Part shown: positions 24,066 to 34,298 of the stretch, one piece after another
Layout of the letters: each line of letters starts with the position of its first letter
Numbering within the stretch: the stretch's first letter is position 1
NCBI GenBank assembly: GCA_963585895.1
Contig: OY757921.1
Location: 56,113,081-56,177,080 of the forward strand
Source of the DNA: Sepioteuthis lessoniana
Taxonomy: Eukaryota > Mollusca > Cephalopoda > Myopsida > Loliginidae
Reading direction: 5' to 3'
Length of the DNA: 64,000 nt
Notes under the pieces: model-generated
Databases searched by the model: none
Told to the model about the DNA's origin: nothing
Seen by the model: the letters and a program-made list of their open reading frames with translations, nothing else
Program-made: the position numbers and the translations under genes

Positions 24066-25049
24066 CTACCGTTGAAATTCTTGCCCAAGCTCTTTATAGG
24101 CTTTTCGCTCATAGTAGGCATTGTTTCTCCTGCGACTGTAAATCGGACTTTCTCCATGGCCTTGCCTTTTTTTTAATACTAGTGACCTGGATTTTGCTGG
24201 CTTGAAATACATTCTAGCCCATGTCATATTTCTCTCGAGGCCCTTTAAGACCCATTTACCTCCCATGACAGATGTTGTCATCACGGTTAAATCATCCATG
24301 TAAGCCCTTATTGGTGATTGGCGGACTCCTGATCTATACAAAGTGCCTCGGCATTCCACTTCTGCCGCCTTCACAAGCATGTTCATAGTCAATGAGAATA
24401 GGACGGCAGACATAGTACACCCTGTAATGATACCCTTTTCCAGGGTTTGCCACTCTGATGTTACTGAACTTGAACATGCTCTCAGCCGGAAATTCTTATA
24501 ATAGTCTGCAATGAGATCGCATACTGATGGCGGTACGTGATGTCTCGTTGGGGCTTCCTCCACCAGTTTGTGTGGCATGGACCCGTAGGCGTTAGCAAGA
24601 TCCAACCATAATACAGTCAAGTCTCCTTTGCTTTCCTTTGCCTCTCTCAGGAGCTGTGTCAGGACTCCTGTATGTTCAAGGCACCCTGGCATACCAGCTA
24701 CCCCGCCCTTCTGGACTGGTGTATCAATGTAGCCGTTACCCAGGAAGAAATCTGATAATCGCCTTGACAATAAACTGAAAAAGATCTTACTTTCAGTGTT
24801 TAATAATGAAATTAATCGGAACTGGTTCAATAACTTCGAACCCTCCTCCTTCGGGATCCATACCCCCTCAGCGAATCTCCATTGCTCCACGATCTTGCCT
24901 CTCCTCCAAATTACTCTCAATATCTTCCACAGGATTTGTAGAACCCCTTTACACCGCTTGTACACAATGTAAGGTACCCCACTTGGTCCTGGTACTGAGG
25001 CGGATCTTGTGGCTCTCACAACTTCTTGCATTTCCTTCCAGGTTGGCAA
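24066..25049 (-). pseudogene. Reverse transcriptase of the second RLE-type LINE
   Basis: A 327-residue open stretch holds most of the RT: ASVPGPSGVPYIVYK at the start, FRLISLLNTESKIFF, VLWLDLANAYGSMPH, EKGIITGCTMSAVLFSL and the catalytic YMDDLTV. The next frame continues with KSLGKNFNGSLKDTA (24,000-24,110), and then KFRSW-type and SRILWPLLVYDIPITTVES text in further frames down to 23,550, so at least three frame breaks exist 3' of the RT. The 5' side is cut by the SINE at 25.1-25.4 kb. Confidence 0.75.
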
Positions 25050-25114
25050 GTGGGTGTCACTGATGGCTTCTGATGAATCAAGCGGTTGTTAATACCCATA
25101 TCTTGATCTTTTGC

Positions 25115-25397
25115 CCGTGGTGTAGTCGTTATCATCGTAGGAAATGAACACGGCGACACGAGTTCAAATCCTGGACGAGCCTTATTGCATTTCACATAGC
25201 ACTAATACCCTTGGGAAAGGTTTGAATCCAATTATTCTCCTTCCAGCTATGGGTAAATAGTAGGACAGACTAGGTTCTTTAGCCTTGGTGAGGCAACTAG
25301 TCTAGGAGAAGGAAAACTCTGAATTCAAACCTGTTAAACTCCGCTTAAAAATGACCTTGTGTCTTATCCTGCCCGAGCGGAGGGGTTGGTAAATATG
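25115..25397 (+). repeat. SINE-A with 17-bp target site duplication
   Basis: The copy begins CCGTGGTGTAGTCG (box A region), has GAGTTCAAATCCTGG (box B) and ends GAGCGGAGGGGTTGGTAAAT. The 17-bp sequence ATATCTTGATCTTTTGC lies at both 25,098-25,114 and 25,398-25,414, a perfect target duplication. The insertion is therefore recent and later than the LINE it interrupts. Confidence 0.92.
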
Positions 25398-25695
25398 ATA
25401 TCTTGATCTTTTGCAGGGTCACTCATAGCATCTCGAAGGTGGTTGTTAATTTCTTCCTCTGATGCCTCCAAATTCCCATTTCGCTTCTCCCCAAGTAATG
25501 TTCTTGCAAAGCCGAAGGGATTAGAAAGGAAATTTGCCCGCTTCTTTGATCTTTCTTTCCTCCTCCTCCTGTGCCACTCCGCTCGCCGTAAGGTTTTTAA
25601 TTCCCCTCTGAGTCTTCCCCTGAGCTCCTCGAGGGGTTGACGCTATTCTATACTTGCCCTTCTAGAGAGCTTCTTAAGGGATCTTATTTCTTTCC

Positions 25696-26407
25696 TTAGT
25701 CTTTCATTTTATTCACCCTACGGTTGGCAGTGTAGGGCCTCCTTGGCTGCCGGGGTTCGACGTAACCAAATCTCTCTGACGCCAAGCTAGTTATTATTGT
25801 TGTCATGAAACTTAGTCGCCTCTCCACGTCCCCCTTCGTAGCTGACTTGATTATCTCACAAATGTCACTGTCGAAGTCCTGCCAGGCCCCCTTGTTGTTT
25901 GCTGGGGGCCATTTAATCTTCTTACGGGACTCCTTGCCCAGAGTGAGAGGAACTGAAGCTTGGAGGGACTGGGCGCTGTGGTATGACTCCTGTCCCTGCA
26001 CCTCCTCCGTTTTACCAGGGCTTGAACCTGCACGTTGCTCCCGGTTACCCCCCTCCAGACATTTCATCCGGCTTTGATGTATCTTCAAGCCTCTTTGGTT
26101 TTTGCACGTCTTACCACAAATGCATCTACTCATAGTTGGTTGGGCATTCCTGTTCGTTTCCGTTACATCCATCCTATAGAGGATGTCTTCCGCCCCTCCT
26201 CTTGGGATCCCCTGGGGGTATTGTGCATTCAGGTTCGTCGTAGCATCCTTCTTGGTTGCTCCTCGCGGAGCGTGCAATTTGGGTTCCTAAACCATCTTGC
26301 CCCACTACCCGTCTTTCCGGGTTGCCAGTTGCCTCTCCAACCGTCACCAGGTCAATTCCCTGGTTGCCAACTAGTCTGTTCCCAGTCGTCACTGTTGTTA
26401 CCAGCAT
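25696..26407 (-). pseudogene. N-terminal zinc-finger part of the second RLE-type LINE
   Basis: Two minus-strand frames (25,696-26,277 and 26,174-26,407) overlap and appear to be one protein start split by a frameshift. The finger CICGKTCKNQRGLKIHQ sits near 26,100-26,150 and is followed by an acidic/Gln-rich linker and a WPPANNKGAWQDFDSDI segment that leads toward the RT. These fingers are thought to bind target or element nucleic acid. Confidence 0.65.
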
Positions 26408-26792
26408 TCACATTTCAATCATACATCTTAGATGCATCAGGGAGGTCTTCAGTGATGCGCTATCTTCATTGCCGGGTTATTTCTGCATCATATCAGCTCC
26501 GACAGTAACCCCGGCTTGACTCTGAAAGAGCCAAGCCGCCTCCGTGATTGCGACGTGCTACGCTCGTGCCTCTACCAAAGCAAAGAAAAAATAAATAAAA
26601 AGGCCGGACTTCGGCCGTTCTTATAGACATCTGTCTTTTAGTAAACAGCCAATGAAAACAGGGCATTCCACACTCCTCTGCTATATAAGACCATCTTTAC
26701 CTCATCCGGTTTCGCCCGGCTACTTCCGGAATCGGTACCGAGGTAAGATGTTATTTTAATACTCGTCCGTGTCCTATACATAGCATATATAG

Positions 26793-27000
26793 GGGGGAAG
26801 TCCCTGCAGTGTATTGGCATCGTAGTGAGTTCGAACTCCAATCGCGTTATTACATTCATATTCAGACTAATATCTTTAGGAAAGGCGTGAATCCCCTTAT
26901 CCCCCCCAACCTATGATTTAAATAATGCTACAACATTTCTTTCTGTGAGGATTTCGTTGTAAAAAATGCTCTAAGCCAAAGAAACCAAACCAAACCAATT
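26793..27000 (+). repeat. SINE-B, plus copy of a facing pair
   Basis: It begins GGGGGAAGTCCCTGCAGTG, has GAGTTCGAACTCC as box B, a GTGAATCCCCTTATCCCC body and an AAGAAACCAAACCAAACC tail. It faces the minus-strand SINE-B that starts about 15 bp further on. Confidence 0.75.
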
Positions 27001-27178
27001 ACATCCATGTTAGTTTGATTTCTTTGTTTCATATCATATCAACTTTCATGGGTTATTTAATGCCGAAGCCTTCCTTGTAGGAGAACAGTTATCGTACTAT
27101 CTAACCCATAGCCATGGGGAATAAAAGGAGTTAATGCCTTTCTTAAGGGTATTAGTCCAAAAGTGAACGTAATAGCGG

Positions 27179-27330
27179 GAATGGAGTACTCGATCCTATC
27201 ATGACAGAGTGAATGGAGTACTCGATCCTATCATGTCAGAGCAAATGGAGTACTCGATCCTATCATAGCAGAACGAATGGAGTACTCGATCCTATCACGC
27301 CAGGGCGAATGAAGTACTCGATCCTATTAT
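27179..27330 (-). repeat. 32-bp minisatellite, 5 copies, on the SINE box B region
   Basis: ATGGAGTACTCGATCC-type units start at 27,181, 27,213, 27,245, 27,277 and 27,309, exactly 32 bp apart. In reverse orientation each carries GATCGAGTACTCCATTC, the counterpart of the family's box B segment (GAGTTCGAACTCCAGTC). One unit is the ordinary SINE sequence, the rest are added copies. Confidence 0.88.
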
Positions 27331-27696
27331 TGTTAGTATAGTCTTTATTCTAAGGTTAACAACAACAAATAAATGAATTAATACTTCGTTTAATTCTGAC
27401 AATTTATTAACCCGCACGTTAAACAATGAATAACAATATACAGTCCTCCCTGTGTATAAAGTTGAGTTTAGTGGACTAACCAGCGTGTTGAAGAAGATAT
27501 CTGGTATCTTAGGGTTGTCTCTCTGAGAGCCTTTAATGTCACTTCTTCACGGAACGCCTGATGGAATCTATCTGCTGGATTTTGGATTTTGCGCCAAGAC
27601 TCCTGGGCTCATCACGTGATTAGTATATCCAATCACAGAGAGCGTCTCCCTTGCTCACTCTATACACAGGGATTACCATTTTACTGACCCAACTCA
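27331..27696. mobile_element. Probable solo LTR, fossil
   Basis: A 366-bp block begins TGTTAGTATAG and ends CCCAACTCA, so it has TG...CA ends. It is flanked by ATTAT and ATCAT, a 5-bp target duplication with one mismatch, and it interrupts the 32-bp SINE minisatellite. No internal coding region is attached. Superfamily is not assigned. It is younger than the minisatellite. Confidence 0.6.
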
Positions 27697-27724
27697 ATCA
27701 TGGCAGAGCAGGTATAAAAGCTAA

Positions 27725-27887
27725 AAATTGTAAAATTGAGGTCACTATAATTGAGATATTGTGAAAAAAAAAACATTATAAACAGTTAATTGTTCGTGAA
27801 GTTTTTTGATTGATTTGTTTATTAACTTTTTTTGTTCTTTCCCTTCGTTTTACCTCTAGTCTATATGAATGTATATGCTTTTATGTG

Positions 27888-27918
<31 letters not shown>

Positions 27919-28270
27919 TCTCTCTGTGTGTGCACACTTGTAAATATGCATGCACGCTTATGTATACATACACTCGTTCACACATATATTTCCAAAGACA
28001 TTGGGTGGATTTATGTGTGTGAGAATGTATTTGTCCCCATACAAAGATATGTTTTAAACTAGTGTGTATATATGCTTTTCTGGGCATGTGTATGTATTTC
28101 TATGTGTGTGTGCGTTTGTATGTGCTGTGGCCTGTTTAGGGCCAGAAAGAAGAAACAGATAGAAGAGAAATTAGGTTGATCAAGTGTATAGAATAAACAG
28201 AACATATATACAAAATAAGAGTGTTAGTACAGCATATAGAAGTGTCCGTCCAGACAGTCAGGTTTGACTA
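27725..28270. repeat. Microsatellite-rich spacer
   Basis: (TA)n at about 27,893-27,912 with many TGTG/TGTATG words up to 28,130. The frames here are products of these repeats. Confidence 0.55.
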
Positions 28271-28274
28271 CTGG

Positions 28275-28760
28275 GATGAAGTCGGTATTTTTCGTTTGTC
28301 CCACCGACCGGACGAGTGTAGCACAAGGCCTTTTTAGGTAAGTTTGGGCGCAGGGCCGTTGCCCAGAGACGCCCGGCGACTCCAAAAACGCCTCGGCCCC
28401 GTCAGTATTGTCCTCAGAAGAATCGCCTCAGGCGCCAGACGATAAACGTAGCCACCCCAAGAAGGGTTAGAACCTAGGGAACGGCCCCTTGAGGCTCAAG
28501 GATACCGGTCTAGGCGTGCTTCGACCGACTGCCACCGGAACCAGGACACACCCGACCAGATCCGTGTATCTACCAACACAGCCTACCGAGGTGTGTCCCA
28601 GCCCAGCGCTGGAAGAAAGTCGGTATTTGTCGTTCGTCCCACCGACCGGACGAGCGTGACACGAGGACTTTTTTAGGGGGATCTAGGCGCAGGGCCGTAG
28701 CCCAGACATGCTCAACAACTCTAAAAATACCTCGGGTCTCGTTGGCATTCTTCTTAAAAA
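28275..28760 (-). repeat. GC-rich repeat E, two units 338 bp apart
   Basis: CGGTATTT(T/G)TCGTT(T/C)GTCCC starts the units at about 28,283 and 28,621. Each then has CCACCGACCGGACGAG and GGCGCAGGGCCGT(T/A)GCCCAG. The minus strand of each matches 22,475-22,700. Sequence between the units (28,440-28,610) is GC-rich and belongs to unit 1. Confidence 0.65.
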
Positions 28761-28769
28761 GGGCGCCTG

Positions 28770-29790
28770 GATTTTTTATTTGCCTCTCTCTTTTTTTATT
28801 TTTATCGTATTTATTTATTTATTTATTTTTTTGCTTGTCTGTTTTGCCTTTTTTGTTTCTCTCCTTTGTGAATCTTTTGAACTTCTCACATTTGTCCTTT
28901 TTGTGCTCTTCTGTTTTGAGTTTCTTTTGTTTCTCTTGTTTTTGACTCTTTATGTCTCACTCTATTTTGCTTCTCTGTTTTGAACTTCATTTTGTTTCTC
29001 TCCGATGTGAATCTTTTGTATCTCTGTTTTGTCATTTTTTGGCTTCTCTCTTTTGTGCTTATCTATTGTGAGCTTCTTTTTGTTTCTCTCCTTTGTGAAT
29101 CTTGTGAGTCTCACTCTTTTTTGTTTCTCTCTTTTGTGCTCTTTTTTTACTCTCGCTTTTGTGTTTTTTGTGTTTGTCTTTTGAACCTTCTTTTTGTTTC
29201 TCTCCTTTGTGAATATTTTTTACCTTTATCTTTTGTGCTTTTTGTAATTTTTTTTGTTTTCAGCTTCTTTTTGTTTTTCTGCTTTTACAATCCTTTGAGC
29301 GTCTGTCTTTTGTGCTTTTTGTGATTCTCTCTTTTGAGCATCTTTTTGTTTTTCTCCTTTGTGAAAATTTTGCACCTCACTATTTTGTGCTTTTTGTGCT
29401 CGTCTGTTTTGAGCTTTTTGTGGATCTTTTTTGTGGATCTTTTTTGCCTCTTTCTTTTGTGATTCTTTCTTTTTAGCTTCTTTTTCTTTCTCTTCTTTGT
29501 ATATCTTTTGTATATCTCTCTCTTGTGCTTATTGTGCTTTTCTGTTTTGAGCTTCTTTTTGTTTCCCTCCTTAGTGAATCTTTTGTGCCTCTCTCTTTTG
29601 TGCCTATTGTGCTTGTCTGTTTTGGATTCCTTTTATGAATCTTTTGTTCTTCACTCTTTTGTGCTTCTTTTGTGCTTCTATGTTTTGTTCCTCTTTTGTT
29701 CTTTTTTATTTTCAACCTCTTTCCATTCGTGCCTCTCTATCATTTGTTTTTTCGTTCGCTCTTTTTGTGCTTATTTTCTGCTTTTTCCCT
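28770..29790. repeat. Pyrimidine-rich degenerate minisatellite, period about 75 bp
   Basis: The words TTTGTTTCTCTCCTTTGTGA, CTCTCTTTTGTGCTTTTTGT and CTGTTTTGAGCTTC recur in that order about ten to twelve times with length variation. Purines are strongly depleted on the plus strand. Because 75 is a multiple of three, long frames appear on both strands, including a Lys/Arg/Glu/Ser/Thr-rich one on minus (29,473-29,715) with a repeat of about 25 residues. I regard these as by-products of the repeat. Confidence 0.75.
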
Positions 29791-29799
29791 TTTTTAAGT

Positions 29800-31470
29800 T
29801 TCTTTCATGCTTAACCGCCATAACTGATTATGATTCGGGAGTTTAGGTACCTTGAACTTTGCAAGAATTTATGTCCAAATTTATATCCGTCTATCACGGA
29901 AATGGCCAGGAGCCGGAAATACCTATCCCATTGCATATAACATAATGACACCTGAATTGTTTCCCTTGTGTTCCATAGCCTTTGAATGTTTTTGCTACAT
30001 GATTTACGTGGTAAATTTCACAGTCATATGGAAAGACTTATTCTAATTCAAATAGTTTACCTCCTTCTTAAGGAATATGATTCTTAGCAATACAACTAAA
30101 AGAACTGAATTTACAAACTTCCCAGAAACGTTTATAATTGATTTACCAGTGATCTAGTATATTTATATTATAAAATACAATGCCAAACACACACGCACCT
30201 TCGATATATATTGAATAGGTATCCCAACATGCTTTAACTGCAGAGCAATAAGAAAGTTGGTTATAGTAACATTTCTATTTCTGGTGAAATAGAAATAAAA
30301 TTTTATGTCATGTTGCATTTAATCTCAGAATTAAAAATAAAAAAAATTCTATAATAATTCAATAGCAAATGGGAATTGGTTGGAGCATTTTAAGTGCTTG
30401 TAAGTAGAAAAATTTTGATCTAAGATGGGCATAAATTATTATATATTAGGTTCATTTATTAAAATTATTTTCGTTTACATATATTCCAAGAAGACAATGT
30501 AGGGAATCACTTGATATTTTAATCTAATTTGACTTTTTGTTTAATACTGAGAAAATACTGTATATAGAAATAAGAAAACGCAAAATTTTTCAAAAATGTT
30601 TTAATTTCATTGTAGTTGAAAAATTACTTAAACATGTTTGTAATTTTTTCTTTTTCTTTTTTTCTCTCTCTTTTTGACGAGTTAACAAATAATTTAAAAT
30701 TGTTGATATAAAAGCTGATTTAAAACTAATATGGAAACCTATAGCATCTTGATGACGATTCGATTTCGTGCATAGTTATGAAAGACATATTTTGAATTTT
30801 ATTAATAACAGATTTAATCAGTTTGAAAGACATAATTGTCATACGATAAAATAATATCGAGAAATTTATGTATTTGAGACAGTTAACATTGATCCTCAAA
30901 GTGGAATAATGCCCTACTGCAAAATTCTGTTGCTTTTATCATCTAAATATCAAATTGTCTACATGATGTGCATGTTTCACTATATTATTTCTGTTTATGT
31001 CAACGGTCAAATACATAACATTTTATAAGTCAGTTTTATGTAACTGTTGATATACAAAAGAAAATCTAGTTTGCACATTGCGTCATAATTTCGATGATAG
31101 AACGCTGATGGAATTTGAAGTTTTTACTTGATAAGTATTGCTTTCTTACTTCTTAATTTCAACTATTAGTAATATTCGTAACGCTTTACCACTGCTGATT
31201 TTATAAATAGGATTTATTCTGCAAATTTATGAAACTTTTTTTCTACGCTTGCACCGAGTGGTAATACTGATAAATGTGGCATTAGTATAACTTTTTTTCT
31301 AGATTTTATAAAACTAATAATAAATTTGAAAAAAGACATCTTGATTCGGTTCAAATAACTCTCAATTGAGTGTTTAAGTATTTAAATATTATCAGGAAAT
31401 AAATACTTGTGAATATTTCCGGAGAAATATCTTTGTCCAGATGGTCTTTTACAAACAGTTTTTTCTAATG
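29800..31470. other. AT-rich DNA, no gene seen
   Basis: About 1.7 kb without long frames, recognised motifs or obvious tandem structure. Confidence 0.5.
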
Positions 31471-31479
31471 TTGCCAGTG

Positions 31480-31480
<1 letters not shown>

Positions 31481-31541
<61 letters not shown>

Positions 31542-31556
31542 ATATATATATATAAC
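31481..31556. repeat. (CT)n-(TA)n microsatellite
   Basis: About 58 bases of CT dinucleotide followed by a short TA run. Confidence 0.9.
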
Positions 31557-31635
31557 AAGAACCCGAGAAAAGGGATTTTCAGGGACTGAGGCTAAGAAAA
31601 ATCGATTTGAGAAATAGCTTTTAAAATTCAAGATA

Positions 31636-32130
31636 AAATAGGGTTGGGTACTTGTTTGCCATAAGAGTAATTTAAAGAATGCGGTTGAGCAATCTTAAAG
31701 CTGAAAGGGCATAACACGACCAGGCGATTGATTGGATCAGGCTTCCCCGACCGCCCGTCTAGCCCAGTAATGGCCAAAGTGTTGCAAATCACATGACTAC
31801 TTCGGCTGCTGTCCTCAACAAGTGGTCTCGTTCGTGGGTGGGGGTTGGGGTTACCTCTCTACAGTGGTACAATAGGTGTACTCGATGGGAGGAGTTATAT
31901 CGTATCAAATATTCCTGTCGAATACAAATAATTTTCAAACACTTCTAGTTGACCATACCGAGTCAGAGTGGACCTGGGAGTAATTGCAATTAAACGGTAT
32001 ACCACACTCCCCTGATCTCCAGAACCCGGGCTTGAACATCAGATGAAGTTCACTTCTTTTGGAAGGTCTTACCTCTGTGTAAGAGATACAGTCAGTGCAT
32101 TCTACGTTTCGCCGACAGGGCATGCTGAGA
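31636..32130. repeat. Dispersed repeat F, followed by repeat D on the minus strand
   Basis: ATAAAATAGGGTTGGGTACT at 31,636 and the following 180 bp (CATAAGAG, GCCCGTCTAGCCCAGTAA) match 54,425-54,600. At 31,960-32,125 the GAGTGGACCTGGGAGTAAT...GCCGACAGGGCATG segment matches repeat D at 21.16 kb. Neither family is identified. Confidence 0.55.
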
Positions 32131-32134
32131 GATA

Positions 32135-33060
32135 AGTATCACGTGTCTTTTCATAACATTTCAAAAGAAATCGTATTTTAGGAGAAAAGTTCATTTAAAG
32201 TTTAGCATGGTATTTGGTGTTACAAGTTTTTACATAGTACTGGCTGAGCGAGAACTTCGACACTTAACAAAAATGGTTGGTTTGTGCACTCCCAGTCTCA
32301 AGAAATTTATCGAAGAAATTTCATATTAAATTCATTTCTTAAATTGTTGATAAATTTGGGAAGAGCCATTAACAGACTAAAATTTCTTCAATCTTGATGC
32401 TTTTGAAGATTTTAGAACAACGACTCGATCGATCCATTCTACGGATTTTGTAAGTGTAATGTCTGAGTGGAAACATTATCTTCACAAATAACTTAAGAAA
32501 AGGAACGGCCAAGATTATGAGCATAGCTGATTGGATTATTAAAAAAAAAATCTACTTGTCACCATTTTACTAAAGAAATCCTACATTCCCATCCAGAAAT
32601 TTGGGGAAGATTCTTCAATGGAATTGTCAAAATGTTGTGTTATCAGTATCAAAGACACTAAGACAAGGTTCAGTTGCCGAAAAAATTCCGGTATCGTCTC
32701 TCACGTGTCTGTAAAATTTATTCATGAAATAGGTTAATCCATAGAAAGGAACATAGCAGACACAACGTAGTATAAATGATGCTTAAATGCGGCTAGCACA
32801 TGATGCAATCATTTCAACTGCTAAATTCTGTTGTATCTAAATATAGTGTTGTCACATACCTAATACTGGAACATAATATTGACGTGTACATAAATTCTAA
32901 CCTCTTCTCTTTGGGGGGGTGTCTTTTAGCTAATATCATAAAAAACTGCGCAAGCTTCCATAGAAATCATTCTTGCGAAAAGAAAATTTCTGGACGTGTT
33001 AGCAGTACTTTGAATATATAAATTCTTTATAACAAACATTTTTGCATCAATAGAAAACTA
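32135..33060. other. AT-rich DNA, no gene seen
   Basis: No recognised features. Confidence 0.45.
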
Positions 33061-33065
33061 ATTCC

Positions 33066-33535
<470 letters not shown>

Positions 33536-33539
33536 ACTT

Positions 33540-34285
33540 GATTTTTTGCTTCGTTGCCATTAAGAAACGCAATTTTAACATTCCTAACTAAAAAATCATT
33601 AACAATAATTTAACTGAAAAGTTTTATGACAAAAAATGTTTATTTCTTTAACTGAAGCATGAATTTATAAACGTACAAGTGTGTAAATAAAATTGGCACA
33701 CGTCAGAATTACAACGTCGTATTCAGGATGAAACGTTGGATTATTATTGAATATCTTTATGCTGCATTGATGCTAGTTACTTCCATCTCGATTGAAAAGA
33801 CACGCCTAAAACTTAGGTGCTTGCCATCGTGAAATAAATGTTTGAAGTCGGTAAAAGATTTTCACGACTTTCAAAATAAACCATACAAAACATGGATATT
33901 GAAAACATATCTGCGAATTAATATGGATGTTAGAGGGGGGGTTACTTATATCTATTTCAAAATGAATTTCAATAAAATAATTTTAAATTTCACTTCAGAA
34001 TAGAAAGTGTGCGAAGAAGAATATTGTTCGCTGAATGCTTTGAGACCAACCGTCAAATTGAAAAACTGACAAGAAGTTCGTCACTGCTTTCTTCTCTTTT
34101 ATTCGTAAAACAAAAGTATAGATATGATATGCATTCAGAAAGATAGGACAATATAACTTAACACTCTAAACAGAAAAAAAAGTTTTAATGAAAGCATAAA
34201 CTGTTTTATTTTCATATGTGGATGCTGCAACTTTTAAGGGAAATTTCAAAAGCTTTCATATTAAATGTTATTTTTTACAATTTCC
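33540..34285. other. AT-rich DNA, no gene seen
   Basis: No recognised features. Confidence 0.45.
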
Positions 34286-34298
34286 ATTCTAAAAAAAC

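Larger units (their letters stand above)
23536..26640 (-). mobile_element. RLE-type LINE of a second family (Hero/NeSL/Utopia-like), broken
   Basis: The minus strand encodes an N-terminal Cys/His finger protein (25.7-26.4 kb), a central reverse transcriptase (24.1-25.05 kb) and a C-terminal region (23.5-24.1 kb). No APE domain is visible, and the finger reads CICGKTCKNQRGLKIHQ, the type found at the N-terminus of RLE-bearing LINEs. A SINE with a 17-bp target duplication splits it at 25,115-25,397, and an R4-like LINE removes its 3' end at about 23,535. The presumed 5' UTR at about 26,410-26,640 contains a hairpin (GGCTTGACTCT / AGAGCCAAGCC) at 26,513-26,537. Clade placement is tentative. Confidence 0.7.
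27010..27720 (-). repeat. SINE-B, minus copy, with internal minisatellite and a fossil insert
   Basis: From left to right the minus-oriented SINE shows its tail (CATATCAACTTTCATGGG), its body (CCATAGCCATGGGGAATAA) and AGTCCAAAAGTGAACGTAAT, then enters a 32-bp array at 27,179. The unit words resume after the solo LTR at 27,697 (ATCATGGCAGAGCA), so the array was split by that insertion. Confidence 0.75.

Noticed and set aside
28708-29324. Hydrophobic, apparently multi-membrane frames on the plus strand
   Set aside because: Phe/Leu/Val richness follows from the T-rich minisatellite; no conserved domain and the frames follow the repeat unit.
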